A stretch of DNA of 64,000 nt from RH-AL1 sp965277735 (GCA_965277735.1 CBDIDO010000003.1:2728001-2792000); one strand, 5' to 3'; positions 30,571 to 39,308 are shown, numbered from the stretch's first letter. Program-made: numbers and translations. Notes: a model not told the origin generated them from the sequence alone.

Positions 30571-31574
30571 AGGAGCGCACGACACCCTTCGGCCTCGTCT
30601 GCCTCGTCCTTGCGGCCGCGGCAGCGCTGTTCCCGCTCGTGGCACCGAACCCGTACCTGCTGTCCGTCGCCGCGCTCGCCTTCATCAACGCGCTCGCCGC
30701 CGCCGGCCTCAACCTCATCGCCGGCTACACCGGCCAGCTCAACCTCGCGCATGCCGGCTTTATGGCGATCGGCGCCTACACCGTCGGCATTCTCACCGTC
30801 ACCTATGGCGTGCCGTTCTGGCCGGCGTTCATCGCCGGTGGCGTCGTGGCCGCCGCGGCGGGCGCAGTGGTGGGACTCGTCTCGCTGCGGCTGCGCGGCC
30901 AGGTGTTCGCGATCTTCACGCTCTGCGTCGGCGTCATCATCGCGCTCGTCATCGAGAAGGCGGAGGGGCTGACGAACGGCGTCAACGGCATCATGGACAT
31001 CCCGCGCGCGACGCAGATCGGCCCGTTCTCGATCGACAACGACACCGGGCAATACGAGCTGGTCCTCGCTTTCCTCGTCGCCGGCCTCTTCCTGATGCAA
31101 CGGATCGTCACCTCGCTCGTCGGGCGCGGCTTCGTCGCGATCCGCAACGGCGAGGGACTGGCGGAGGCGCTCGGCATCAACCCGATGCGCACCAAGCTGC
31201 TCGCCTTCGTGCTCTCGACCTTCTACGCCGGCATCGCGGGCGCGCTCTATGCCGGGAACCTGCGCTTCCTCGGCCCCGGCATGGCGAGCGAGACGGTGAC
31301 GTTCGACCTCATCACCTATGTCATCGTCGGCGGCATGGGTACGCTGCTCGGCCCGGTCGTCGGCGCGCTCGTCGTCGCCTGGCTGAGCCAGTACCTGCAG
31401 GCGCTGCAAGACTATCGCATGGTGGTGCTCGGCCCCGTCCTGATCGCGCTCATCATGTTCTTTCCGAAGGGCATCGTCGGCTGGATCGAGACCTGGCTTT
31501 GCCGGCGCCGCGCGGCGCGCATCGATGCCAAGCTGGCGCGATCGCCGGAGATCGCGGAATCACCCCATGCTTGA
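30567..31574 (+). CDS. livM: Branched-chain amino acid-type ABC transporter permease LivM
   Basis: 335 residues, starting in the ATGA overlap with livH. Eight to ten hydrophobic helices are visible. Recognisable family segments are NALAAAGLNLIAGYTGQLNLAHAGFMAIGAY near the N-terminus and GEGLAEALGINPMRTKLLAFVLSTFYAGIAGALYA, the cytoplasmic coupling loop, then GGMGTLLGPVVGA. A basic C-terminal tail of about 25 residues (WLCRRRAARIDAK) overlaps the livG start by eight bases, implying coupled translation. It is an inner membrane partner of LivH. Confidence 0.92.
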   Translation: MKERTTPFGLVCLVLAAAAALFPLVAPNPYLLSVAALAFINALAAAGLNLIAGYTGQLNLAHAGFMAIGAYTVGILTVTYGVPFWPAFIAGGVVAAAAGAVVGLVSLRLRGQVFAIFTLCVGVIIALVIEKAEGLTNGVNGIMDIPRATQIGPFSIDNDTGQYELVLAFLVAGLFLMQRIVTSLVGRGFVAIRNGEGLAEALGINPMRTKLLAFVLSTFYAGIAGALYAGNLRFLGPGMASETVTFDLITYVIVGGMGTLLGPVVGALVVAWLSQYLQALQDYRMVVLGPVLIALIMFFPKGIVGWIETWLCRRRAARIDAKLARSPEIAESPHA

Positions 31575-32331
31575 GGTCGAAGCCCTCACCAAGCGCTTCG
31601 GCGGTCTCGCGGCCGTGCGCGACGTCTCCGTCACCTTCGCGGCGGGTAAGATCTCGGCGATCATCGGGCCGAACGGCGCCGGCAAGACCACGTTCTTCAA
31701 CCTGATCTCGGGCGCGGTGCGGCCGACGTCGGGTTGCGTGCGCCTCGACGGGCGTGACGTCACCGGGCTCAAGGCCGACGCCATAGCGCGGCTTGGTGTC
31801 GCGCGCACCTTCCAGGCGACCAATCTGTTCGAGACCGCGAGCGTCGCCGACAATCTCATCGTCGGCCATCGCCTGCGCACGCACGCCAACCTGCTGGACG
31901 TTCTCGTCGCCTCGCGGCGCCTTCGCGAGGAGGAGCGCGCGAGCCGCGTCAAGGCGGCGGAAGTGCTCGACCTCGTCGGCCTGTCGCACATCGGCCACCG
32001 GCTCGCCTGCGACATCACGCAGGAGGAGCGAAAGCGCGTCGCCTTCGCGCTGGCGCTCGCGACAGAGCCGAAGCTTCTGCTCGCCGACGAGCCGGCCGGC
32101 GGCGTCAATCCGAGCGAGACGGACGGGCTCGCCGCCCTGATGCGCAAGATCGTGACGACCGGCGTCACACTCTGCCTCATCGAGCACAAGATGAGCATGG
32201 TGATGGCGCTCGCAGACTTCGTCGTCGTGCTCGATCACGGCGAAAAGATCGCCGAAGGCACGCCGGCCGAAATCCAGGCGAACCCCAAGGTCATCGAGGC
32301 CTATCTGGGAGCCGATCATGCTGCGGCTTGA
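31567..32331 (+). CDS. livG: ABC transporter ATPase LivG, with an unusual signature motif
   Basis: 254 residues from ATG 31567. Walker A is GPNGAGKTT, the Q-loop area reads FQATNLFE, and Walker B is KLLLADEPAGGVNP. The ABC signature, expected as LAYGEQRRLE or similar, is ITQEERKRVAFALALA, so the Ser/Tyr-Gly-Gly-Gln core is missing. The H-loop is LIEHKMSMV. I have seen similar '-QEERKR-' forms in a LivG subgroup, so this is probably a natural variant and not damage, with catalysis carried by the intact LivF signature in the heterodimer. It overlaps livF by 14 bases. Confidence 0.9.
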   Translation: MLEVEALTKRFGGLAAVRDVSVTFAAGKISAIIGPNGAGKTTFFNLISGAVRPTSGCVRLDGRDVTGLKADAIARLGVARTFQATNLFETASVADNLIVGHRLRTHANLLDVLVASRRLREEERASRVKAAEVLDLVGLSHIGHRLACDITQEERKRVAFALALATEPKLLLADEPAGGVNPSETDGLAALMRKIVTTGVTLCLIEHKMSMVMALADFVVVLDHGEKIAEGTPAEIQANPKVIEAYLGADHAAA

Positions 32332-33025
32332 GGGCGCCTGCCTCGACTACGGCGGCTTCCGCGCGCTCGACCATGTCGGTCTGCACGCCGAGGACGGCGA
32401 GCTCGTCGTGCTGCTCGGCGCGAACGGCGCCGGCAAGAGCTCGATTTTTTATGCGATCAGCGGACTCACCCGCCTCGCGGAAGGCGACATCATTTTTCGC
32501 GACAAGAGTATCGGTGCGTCGAAGCCCTCGCGCATCGTCGCGGACGGCATCGTCCATTGCCCGGAAGGCCGCAAGCTCTTCCCCGGCATGAGCGTGCGCC
32601 AGAACCTCGAGCTCGGCGCCTACGTCCACCGCCGCGACCGCGCCGCCCGCGCGCGGGGCCTCGAAGAGGTCTTCGATCTTTTCCCGATCCTGCGCGACAA
32701 GCAGCACGATCCGGCCGGATCGCTGTCGGGCGGCCAACAACAGATGGTGGCGATCGGCCGCGCGCTGATGGGCCGACCGAAGCTGCTCATGCTCGACGAG
32801 CCGAGCCTCGGCCTCGCGCCGCTCGTCGTGAAGCAGATGTTCGAGATCATCAGCGCGATCAACGCGCGCGGGACGACGGTGCTGCTCGCCGAGCAGAACG
32901 CATTCGCGGCGCTGCGCATCGCGAACCGCGCCTACGTGATCGAGAGCGGCCGCATCGTGCTCGAGGGCACACCGACGAGCCTCGCCGAAGACGACCGTGT
33001 CCGCCGCGCCTATCTCGGCGGGTGA
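32318..33025 (+). CDS. livF: ABC transporter ATPase LivF
   Basis: 235 residues, typical LivF length. All motifs are canonical: Walker A GANGAGKSS, CPEGRKLFPGMSVRQNLELGAY (the LivF Q-loop region), signature LSGGQQQMVAIGRAL, Walker B LLMLDEPSLGLAP, and H-loop region VLLAEQNAFAAL. It dimerises with LivG under the LivHM channel. It overlaps livG by 14 bases and is followed 22 bases later by the binding-protein gene, so all five are one transcription unit. Confidence 0.94.
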   Translation: MLRLEGACLDYGGFRALDHVGLHAEDGELVVLLGANGAGKSSIFYAISGLTRLAEGDIIFRDKSIGASKPSRIVADGIVHCPEGRKLFPGMSVRQNLELGAYVHRRDRAARARGLEEVFDLFPILRDKQHDPAGSLSGGQQQMVAIGRALMGRPKLLMLDEPSLGLAPLVVKQMFEIISAINARGTTVLLAEQNAFAALRIANRAYVIESGRIVLEGTPTSLAEDDRVRRAYLGG

Positions 33026-33047
33026 CAGTAAAGTGGGAGAAAAAACC

Positions 33048-34217
33048 ATGCCCATCACCAGACGTCATTTCGGGCTCGCGGGCGCGGCTGCGGCCGCGAC
33101 GCTCGCCCTGCCCCGCGCGGCCTTCGCCGACGACACCGTCACGATCGGCTATTCGGGCCCCCTGAGCGGCGGCGCGGCGCTCTACGGCAAGCGTTGCCTC
33201 ACAGGCATTCAGATGGCGGCCGACGAGATCAACGCTGCCGGTGGCATCAGCGTCGGCGGCAAGAGCCTGAAGCTCGCGATCAAGGCGCTCGACGATCGCT
33301 ACTCGCCGGCCGAGGCCGCGCTCAACGCCAAGCGTCTGCACCAGCAGGACGGCGCCGCGGTGGTCTTCGTGCCGCACTCGGGCGGCATCTTTGCGGTGCA
33401 GGCGTTCAACCAGCAGGAGGGTTTTCTGCTCGGCGCCTATTCGAGCGTGCCTTCGATCACCGAGCGCGGCAACACGCTGACGCTGCGCATCCCGCCGGCC
33501 TACGACAATTACATCGAGCCGTTCATCGGCTACGAGATGAAGCGCTTCGGCAAGAAGCTGGCGATGGCGGGCGGCGATCACGAATACGCCAAGCTCTGGG
33601 CCAAGGCGATCGGCCCCGCCTGGGAAAAGGCCGGCGGCACGATCGTCGCCACAAATCCGATGAGCTACAACAAGGACACCGACTTCTATTCGGGCGTCAG
33701 CAAGGTGCTCGCGGCGAGCCCGGACGTGCTATTTGTCGGGGGCGCCTCTGAGCCGACGGGGCTCGTCATCAAGCAGGCGCGCGAGCTCGGCTTCAAGGGC
33801 GGCTTCGCGATCATGGACCAGGCCAAGCTCGACGAGATTGCGCGGGTGACGGGTGGCCTCGACATGCTCGACGGCGCGATCGGCGTGCTGCCTGTCAGCT
33901 ACGACGAGAACCCATCGGCGCAAGCCTTCGTCAAGCGCTACAAGGCCTCACACCAGGACGCGCCGAGCAGCGAGGCGGAACTCAATTACATCGCGCTCTA
34001 CATCGTCGCAGATGCGATGAAGCAAGCCGGAACGACGAGCGACGCCAAAGCGATCCGGGTCGCATGTGACGCGACGGCGAAGGGGCTGGCGCCCGACCAC
34101 AATCCCGGCAACGTCACAGGCATCGGGCCACATGGCGGTCTTCTGTCCAACGCCTTCGCCGGCGCGGTCGAGAACGGCAAGATCGTGCAGGTCGCGCTGG
34201 CCGGCGCGACGCACTAA
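33048..34217 (+). CDS. Periplasmic substrate-binding protein of the Liv-type transporter
   Basis: 389 residues from ATG 33048, with GGGAGA upstream. The N-terminus PITRRHFGLAGAAAAATLAL is a twin-arginine signal ending near AAFA. The mature chain matches the type I periplasmic fold of leucine-binding-like proteins: TIGYSGPLSGGAALYGKRCLTGIQMAADEIN, then KRLHQQDGAAVVFVPHSGG and a hinge region SYDENPSAQAFVKRYKA. TAT export suggests folding in the cytoplasm. The ligand is unknown; the family includes amino acid, amide and aromatic acid binders. It closes the livHMGF operon. Confidence 0.9.
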   Translation: MPITRRHFGLAGAAAAATLALPRAAFADDTVTIGYSGPLSGGAALYGKRCLTGIQMAADEINAAGGISVGGKSLKLAIKALDDRYSPAEAALNAKRLHQQDGAAVVFVPHSGGIFAVQAFNQQEGFLLGAYSSVPSITERGNTLTLRIPPAYDNYIEPFIGYEMKRFGKKLAMAGGDHEYAKLWAKAIGPAWEKAGGTIVATNPMSYNKDTDFYSGVSKVLAASPDVLFVGGASEPTGLVIKQARELGFKGGFAIMDQAKLDEIARVTGGLDMLDGAIGVLPVSYDENPSAQAFVKRYKASHQDAPSSEAELNYIALYIVADAMKQAGTTSDAKAIRVACDATAKGLAPDHNPGNVTGIGPHGGLLSNAFAGAVENGKIVQVALAGATH

Positions 34218-34235
34218 TAGGCGAAGAAGCAAAGC

Positions 34236-34273
34236 GGCGGACGCACGGCCTCTCGCGAGGGCGCCTGTCCGCC
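34236..34273. terminator. Hairpin between the binding-protein gene and a convergent small gene
   Basis: Outer arms GGCGGAC / GTCCGCC with an inner GC-rich pairing, located between stop codons at 34217 (+) and 34293 (-). It probably serves as a shared terminator. No strong T run is visible. Confidence 0.45.
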
Positions 34274-34292
34274 GAGCTCTTCGACCACCGGC

Positions 34293-34532
34293 CTAGTTGC
34301 GGCTGCTGATGCCGCCGACCGGGCCGCCGGTGGCCGTGCCGCACGAGCGCGCGCCGGTGCCGTAGGAAATGCCGCCGCAACGGCCGTTGGCCGCCACACC
34401 ATTGTGCGACTTGTGGTAATAGGCCCGGGCAACGGCGCGGTTCTGGCTGAGGTAGTCCGTCGACTGCGCGAACGCGAGATTGGTCGCGCCCAGCAGACAG
34501 GCCAATGAGATTGTGGTTGCAAGAATTTTCAT
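34293..34532 (-). CDS. Small exported Cys/Gly-containing protein of unknown function
   Basis: 79 residues. MKILATTISLACLLGATNLA is a signal peptide with cleavage near AFA-QS. The mature 57 residues contain STDYLSQNRAVARAYYHKSH and a Gly-rich tail with two Cys (GRCGGISYGTGARSCGTATGG), which could form one disulfide in the periplasm. GGAGACAAAG precedes the start. The upstream spacer is AT-rich. It is monocistronic and convergent with the transporter operon. No family was recognised. Confidence 0.6.
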   Translation of the reverse strand: MKILATTISLACLLGATNLAFAQSTDYLSQNRAVARAYYHKSHNGVAANGRCGGISYGTGARSCGTATGGPVGGISSRN

Positions 34533-34644
34533 CTTTGTCTCCATCGGTGACGTTTGGAAGATATCGTCACAGGCGGTGAAGAAAGAAGATCGACCTTCTT
34601 TTAACAAAACAAAATTTTTCTTTAGTTTCAAGGCTCCGTAAACA

Positions 34645-34675
34645 GCCGGCGCCGGCCGGGAAGCTCGGCGCCGGC
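34645..34675 (-). terminator. Terminator of the porin-like gene
   Basis: Ten-base perfect stem GCCGGCGCCG / CGGCGCCGGC around an eleven-base loop, starting six bases beyond the porin stop on the minus strand and followed by TGTTTACGG. The stem is strong, the T run weak. Confidence 0.65.
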
Positions 34676-34680
34676 ATGGC

Positions 34681-36513
34681 TCAGTTGAAGGGATAGTAGC
34701 GGAACGACGTCTCGATGATATTTTCGCTGGCCTTGGCCGAGACCAGCGGGGCCGCTGCCGTAGGAACGCCATCGATATTGGTGGTGCCGGCGAAAAGATC
34801 GCGCCGCGTGTAGGAGTACTGCAACCCGACGCGGACCTCGCCGTAGCTACCCCGGTAGAGCTTGTCCCACATGCCACCGGTCAGCTGGAAGATGCGATGC
34901 GTCGCACCCTGGCAGGTACCACCCTGGACGTTGCAGCCGTAATTGTTGACGCCACCCGGCGCCCCGTAGCCGACGAGGCCGCCGGCCCCGGTGCCCGACT
35001 GGATGCCGTTGCTGCCGTAGTCGCGGTCGACCTGCTCGAAGCCGCCAAAGGCATAGAGATCGATCGACGGCGTGGCGTGCAGGACGGTACCGACCAGCGC
35101 CGCCGAGCCGCCGAGCGGCTTGAGCGCGCCGTTGCCGGTTATCGTTGCGTCCGGCAGCTGGGACGAGGTGTAGCGCCCGATGCCACGGCCGACGAGGCCG
35201 CTCGCCTGGAACGTGAGGATCCGCGGCAGAACCGGAACGATCAGGCCGCCGCCGACGCCGTAGCCCGGTGTGTTGTGATTCGTCGCCGAGGCGTAGCCGC
35301 CGGGCGCGGCGAAGGTCGAAGCAGCCGGAGTGGCGCCATAGGCGACGTTGTCGAGGAAGTCGCGGTAGAGCCCGAAGCCTTCGATATGGATGTCGCGATC
35401 GCCCATCTGCGCCTCGTAGGCGACTTTGCCGATGACGTCCGGCACCTTGTTCAAGGAATATTGCGTCTGGTCGCCCTGCTGGCCGAAATTGCCGCCGGTG
35501 CCGACCGCGAGGCAATTGCCGTTGGCGATGTCGAGGCCGGCGTTGGCGCCGATCCCGGTGGTCGTCGTCGCCGCGGTCGAGTTGTTGCTGACGACGTTGC
35601 CGCAGAGCCCGTTGTTGATGCCTTCGGATGCCGACGCGTCGGCCTCGAGGCCGAGCCACAGCTTTTGGCCGAAATCCTTGACGATGCGGATCTGCGGGGC
35701 ACGCGTGTATTCGAAGCCCGGCATGTAGCCCGCGTCGATCGTCGGTGGTGTCACCTCGTTGCGCGGCGTGAGGCCCTTTGAGTTCAGCGTCACCAGCGAC
35801 CAGCTCTGCCCGGCCAGGACATGGAAGCCCTGATCGTTGAGGTCGAGCGTCGAATAGAGGTTCCGGATGCGCGGGACGTAGGAATAGCTCTGGTTGTTGT
35901 TCGACGTCGTGCCCGCCGCCTGGAAGTCGAACTCCCCGTAGCCGCCGACGATCATGCTCGGCGTGATCTGCGATTCCGCCAGCAGCGCGAGGCGCGTGGC
36001 GCGGCTGGTAAGCTTGTCCTCGTTGAGGTGGGCGAGGCCGTTGTTGCTGGTCGGGATGCTGTTCCAGGCCGTGTTGATGTCAGACTGGGTCGTGCGTGAC
36101 CGGAAGACGTTGTCCGCGGCGATGAAGCCGCCCGGCGTGATCGTGATCGCGCCGAACTGCAGCTGCTTGTTGGCCGTGACGAAGGCCGGCACGGCGCCTT
36201 CGGGCAGCGCGGTCGCCGGGTCCGGAGCCGGCGTCGCAGCGACGCGTGCGGCGCGGCTGGCGACGGCGCGGACCTTTTCGCTCGTGCGATGGGTCTGCGC
36301 GCCGATGGTGGCGATCGCCGCCTTCATCTTCTGGTTTTCGGCCTTGATCTGGCGGTTCTCGGCCTTCAGCGCCTGGATTTCGGCCGCGATCTCGGCGAGC
36401 GACGGATCGGCCTGCGCCTCCGTCGCCAGGCTCGGCACCAGCAGCGCGCCGGCAAGCCCGATGATCGCGGCGCGCGACCGGCCCGCGCCGACCATTGTTC
36501 CAGTTGCTCTCAC
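34681..36513 (-). CDS. Outer membrane porin with N-terminal coiled coil (DcaP-like)
   Basis: About 610 residues. GTG 36513 is selected because GAGGGG lies six bases upstream; TTG 36528 and ATG 36495 are alternatives. A signal peptide ends near EAQA. Next comes a short coiled coil (IAAEIQALKAENRQIKAENQ), then a long beta-strand-rich region with alternating hydrophobic residues, starting FGAITITPGGFIAADNVF and ending with the terminal Phe-Asn pair in FRYYPFN. Inserted Gly/Asn/Thr loops are long, and two loop cysteines occur near NNYGCNVQGGTC. This fits trimeric DcaP-type outer membrane porins. The upstream 280 bases are AT-rich, consistent with a strong promoter. Confidence 0.8.
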   Translation of the reverse strand: MRATGTMVGAGRSRAAIIGLAGALLVPSLATEAQADPSLAEIAAEIQALKAENRQIKAENQKMKAAIATIGAQTHRTSEKVRAVASRAARVAATPAPDPATALPEGAVPAFVTANKQLQFGAITITPGGFIAADNVFRSRTTQSDINTAWNSIPTSNNGLAHLNEDKLTSRATRLALLAESQITPSMIVGGYGEFDFQAAGTTSNNNQSYSYVPRIRNLYSTLDLNDQGFHVLAGQSWSLVTLNSKGLTPRNEVTPPTIDAGYMPGFEYTRAPQIRIVKDFGQKLWLGLEADASASEGINNGLCGNVVSNNSTAATTTTGIGANAGLDIANGNCLAVGTGGNFGQQGDQTQYSLNKVPDVIGKVAYEAQMGDRDIHIEGFGLYRDFLDNVAYGATPAASTFAAPGGYASATNHNTPGYGVGGGLIVPVLPRILTFQASGLVGRGIGRYTSSQLPDATITGNGALKPLGGSAALVGTVLHATPSIDLYAFGGFEQVDRDYGSNGIQSGTGAGGLVGYGAPGGVNNYGCNVQGGTCQGATHRIFQLTGGMWDKLYRGSYGEVRVGLQYSYTRRDLFAGTTNIDGVPTAAAPLVSAKASENIIETSFRYYPFN

Positions 36514-36794
36514 GAGAAGCCCCCTCAAGGCGTACCGAGGGAAAGTTATGCAGCAGGGAGTACGGAATAAAATCTTGAAAGAACAATGCTTTAGGAAACT
36601 TCCTTTCGCTCGATCGGGAAAAGTGCTGTTTAAAGAATAGTTTAAGATGCGAGTCCCGCAGGTTGTGCGACTTGCGGCGACCCTCGTAGCTGCGCGATCC
36701 GCGCTAGCCGTGACGAGATTGTCACATTCGCGGCGCAGCCCTGCGACAAGGCGGCTCCGTTGCCCGAGCCGAGCGGCGCGGATAGGGTCGAGGC

Positions 36795-38036
36795 ATGCCC
36801 ACTGCGCCGACGGTCCGGATCGTTCAATCCATCGCGGAGATCGATGCCGCGCAATGGGATGCCTGCGCCAATCCGGCGACGCCCACCGACGGGCTCGCGG
36901 TGGCGGCCGACGGCTCGGTGGTCGAGCAGGCCACGCAGGAAGAGCGCTTCAACCCGTTCGTCACGCACGCCTTCCTCAAGGCGCTGGAAACCTCGGGCTC
37001 GGTCGGCGGCCGCACCGGCTGGGTGCCGACCCACGTCGTCGTCGAGGACAAGAAGGGCAAGGTGTTCGCGGCGGCGCCCTGCTACATCAAGACCCATTCG
37101 ATGGGCGAGTACGTGTTCGACCACGCCTGGGCCGACGCCTATCACCGCGCCGGGCTCGATTATTATCCCAAGCTCCAGGTCTGCGTGCCGTTCACGCCGG
37201 TCACCGGGCGCCGCCTGCTCGTGTCCGCCGACGCGCCGCCGAACGCGCGCGAGACGCTGATCGCCGGCCTCGAGGCCTGGTGCCGCAAGATCGAAGCCTC
37301 GTCGGTGCACGCGACCTTCCCGACGCGCGAGGATCATGCGGCGATGGGCGCGGCGGGTTGGCTGCAGCGCACCGGCCAGCAATTCCACTTCGTCAACGAG
37401 AACTACGCCGACTTCGAGGGCTTCCTGGCGAGCCTCTCCTCGCGCAAGCGCAAGGTGATCCGCCGCGAGCGACGCGACGCCTTGGCCAACGGAATCGAGA
37501 TCCTGACGCTGACCGGCGAGGCGATCCGGCCCGTGCACTGGCAGGCGTTCTTCGCCTTCTACATGGACACCGGCGCCCGCAAATGGGGCCGGCCCTATCT
37601 GACGCATGAATTCTTCGAGGAGATCGGCCGCACGATGGCCGACCGCATCCTGCTTGTGATGGCGCGGCGCGAGGGCCGCTGGATCGCCGGCGCGATCAAC
37701 CTCATCGGCGAAGACGCGCTCTACGGGCGGAACTGGGGCTGCGTCGAGGAACATCCGTTCCTGCATTTCGAGGTCTGCTACTACCAGGCGATCGAATGGG
37801 CGATCACGCACGGCCTGAAGCGTGTCGAGGCCGGCGCCCAAGGCGAGCACAAGCTGGCGCGCGGCTATCTCGCGGTGCCGACCTATTCGGCTCACGCAAT
37901 CCTCGACAAGCGCTTCGCTCGCGCGATTGACGATTACCTCGAGCGTGAACGCGTCGCGGTCGACGCCGCGATCGACGAATACGCGGAATATTCGCCTTTC
38001 AAGAAAAGCGCCCCGACGGCGCCGGAGACGTCATGA
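36795..38036 (+). CDS. GNAT-fold N-acyltransferase (FemAB-like, COG3146 type)
   Basis: 413 residues. Distinctive strings are FNPFVTHAFLKALETSGSVG near residue 55, SRKRKVIRRERRDA, FFAFYMDTGARKWGRPYLTHEFF and the end KRVEAGAQGEHKLARGYLAVPTYSAH. These belong to the 'predicted N-acyltransferase' family related to peptidoglycan FemAB enzymes with two GNAT halves. The acyl donor and acceptor are unknown. Its TGA overlaps the start of the HIT gene (ATGA), so the pair is translationally coupled; the same pairing is common in alphaproteobacteria. Confidence 0.88.
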   Translation: MPTAPTVRIVQSIAEIDAAQWDACANPATPTDGLAVAADGSVVEQATQEERFNPFVTHAFLKALETSGSVGGRTGWVPTHVVVEDKKGKVFAAAPCYIKTHSMGEYVFDHAWADAYHRAGLDYYPKLQVCVPFTPVTGRRLLVSADAPPNARETLIAGLEAWCRKIEASSVHATFPTREDHAAMGAAGWLQRTGQQFHFVNENYADFEGFLASLSSRKRKVIRRERRDALANGIEILTLTGEAIRPVHWQAFFAFYMDTGARKWGRPYLTHEFFEEIGRTMADRILLVMARREGRWIAGAINLIGEDALYGRNWGCVEEHPFLHFEVCYYQAIEWAITHGLKRVEAGAQGEHKLARGYLAVPTYSAHAILDKRFARAIDDYLERERVAVDAAIDEYAEYSPFKKSAPTAPETS

Positions 38037-38455
38037 GCGATTACGACGAGAGCAACATCTTCGCGAAGATCCTGCGCGGCGAGATTCCCTGCCACAAGGT
38101 CTACGAGGACGATGTGGCGCTCGCATTCATGGATGTGATGCCGCAAGGCGAGGGCCACACGCTGGTCATCCCCAAGCACGCCAAGGCGCGCAACATCCTC
38201 GACATGGATGCCGACGAGCTCGCCGCGCTGATGCCGCGCGTGCAGAAAGTGGCAAAGGCCGCCAAGGCCGCCTTCGGCGCCGATGGCGTGATGGTGATCC
38301 AGTACAACGAGCCGGCGGCCGGGCAGACCGTGTTCCACCCGCACTTCCACGTCATCCCGCGATTCGCTGACGTCGCGCTGAGGCCGCACTCGGGCAGGAT
38401 GGCCGATGGCGAGATGCTGAAGGCGCACGCGGCGAAGCTCGCGGCGGCGCTGTAG
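38033..38455 (+). CDS. HIT family protein (Hint-type nucleotide hydrolase)
   Basis: 140 residues. The histidine triad motif HPHFHVIPR near residues 103-111 and the FAKILRGEIPCHKVYEDD N-terminus are textbook HIT. The enzyme hydrolyses nucleotide phosphoramidates or AMP-linked acyl groups in the cytoplasm. It is coupled by an ATGA overlap with the N-acyltransferase gene. A hairpin-forming repeat follows within ten bases and may end the transcript. Confidence 0.94.
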   Translation: MSDYDESNIFAKILRGEIPCHKVYEDDVALAFMDVMPQGEGHTLVIPKHAKARNILDMDADELAALMPRVQKVAKAAKAAFGADGVMVIQYNEPAAGQTVFHPHFHVIPRFADVALRPHSGRMADGEMLKAHAAKLAAAL

Positions 38456-38464
38456 CGGCGCCGC

Positions 38465-38555
38465 CATTCCGGAGCGCCGAAGGCGAACCCGGAATGACGC
38501 TCTGAAATCTGAGGCTTTGACGCTCACCGTTTCCGGGTTCGGCTGCGCAACCCGG
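38465..38555. repeat. Pair of hairpin-forming intergenic repeat units
   Basis: First unit: CATTCCGG / CCGGAATG (38465-38472 and 38489-38496) with an inner CGCC / GGCG pair. Second unit: CCGGGTT / AACCCGG (38533-38539 and 38549-38555). The CATTCCGG...GCGCCGAAGGCG...CCGGAATG composition matches a class of dispersed intergenic repeats I associate with Bradyrhizobium and relatives. It may also terminate the HIT transcript. Copy number cannot be judged from this window. Confidence 0.45.
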
Positions 38556-38585
38556 ACGACGGAGGCTCTTGCGCGTCAGAATAGT

Positions 38586-38616
38586 CTGCGATATATCTTT
38601 GTCAGATATATCGCAG
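38586..38616. promoter_or_regulatory. Perfect palindromic operator upstream of the PadR regulator
   Basis: Twelve-base perfect inverted arms CTGCGATATATC and GATATATCGCAG separated by seven bases, ending twelve bases before the ATG at 38629. PadR-family dimers bind AT-rich palindromes of this kind, and the position over the promoter and leader suggests autorepression. Confidence 0.75.
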
Positions 38617-38628
38617 ATAGGTCATCCC

Positions 38629-39189
38629 ATGTTCTTTCGCTTCGGTCACCACCACCACTCGCATCACTGCCACGGCCCGCACGGCATGGGTCGTGGTGGC
38701 AGTCACTCTCACCATCCGGGCTTCGATCCGCGCGGGCGCTCGCGCATGTTTGAGCAGGGCGACTTGCGCTTCGTCGTTCTGCGGCTGCTCGGCGAGAAGC
38801 CGGCGCACGGCTACGAGATCATCAAGCGCGTCGAGGCTCTCTTCGGCGGCGCTTACGCGCCGAGCCCCGGCATCGTCTACCCGACCCTCACCCTGCTCGA
38901 GGAGCAGGGCCTCATCGCCGTCGTCGAGGCGGAAGGCCCGCGCAAGCTCTACGGGCTGACCGATGCAGGGCGCGAGGAGCTCGGCCGCGCGGAAGCCGAC
39001 ATCGGCCGCGTCTTCGGGCGCGTGGACGAGATGCGCCGGCGCTACGGCGGCGGCGACGCCCCCGAAATCCGCCGCGCGATGGAGAACCTCGGGACCGCCC
39101 TGCGCCTGCGGATGGCACGCGGCGATGTCGTTGCCAGCACGATCACCGCAATTCTCGACGAGGCCGCCCGGCGCATCGAAACGATGTGA
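38629..39189 (+). CDS. PadR family transcriptional regulator with His-rich N-terminus
   Basis: 186 residues. The winged-helix core reads FEQGDLRFVVLRLLGEKPAHGYEIIKRVEA, SPGIVYPTLTLLEEQGLI and RKLYGLTDAGREEL, followed by the C-terminal dimerisation helices. Before it lie about 28 residues very rich in histidine (HHHHSHHCHGPHG and SHSHHPG), a probable metal-binding tail for Ni, Cu or Zn. ATG 38629 follows a perfect 12-base palindrome, so autoregulation is likely. No efflux pump or other classic PadR target is adjacent; the next gene downstream is a phospholipase-like protein, with 119 bases between. Confidence 0.9.
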   Translation: MFFRFGHHHHSHHCHGPHGMGRGGSHSHHPGFDPRGRSRMFEQGDLRFVVLRLLGEKPAHGYEIIKRVEALFGGAYAPSPGIVYPTLTLLEEQGLIAVVEAEGPRKLYGLTDAGREELGRAEADIGRVFGRVDEMRRRYGGGDAPEIRRAMENLGTALRLRMARGDVVASTITAILDEAARRIETM

Positions 39190-39308
39190 TGGAGTGAGGG
39201 ACTAGGTCGCGCCGGGGCTTGCGTGCAGGCCCGCGCTCTGGAACCAAGCGGGCTCGGCGGCGTCATGCTGCCGAGCCGGCGCATGCCGGCCGATCGAGGA
39301 CAGATCCA

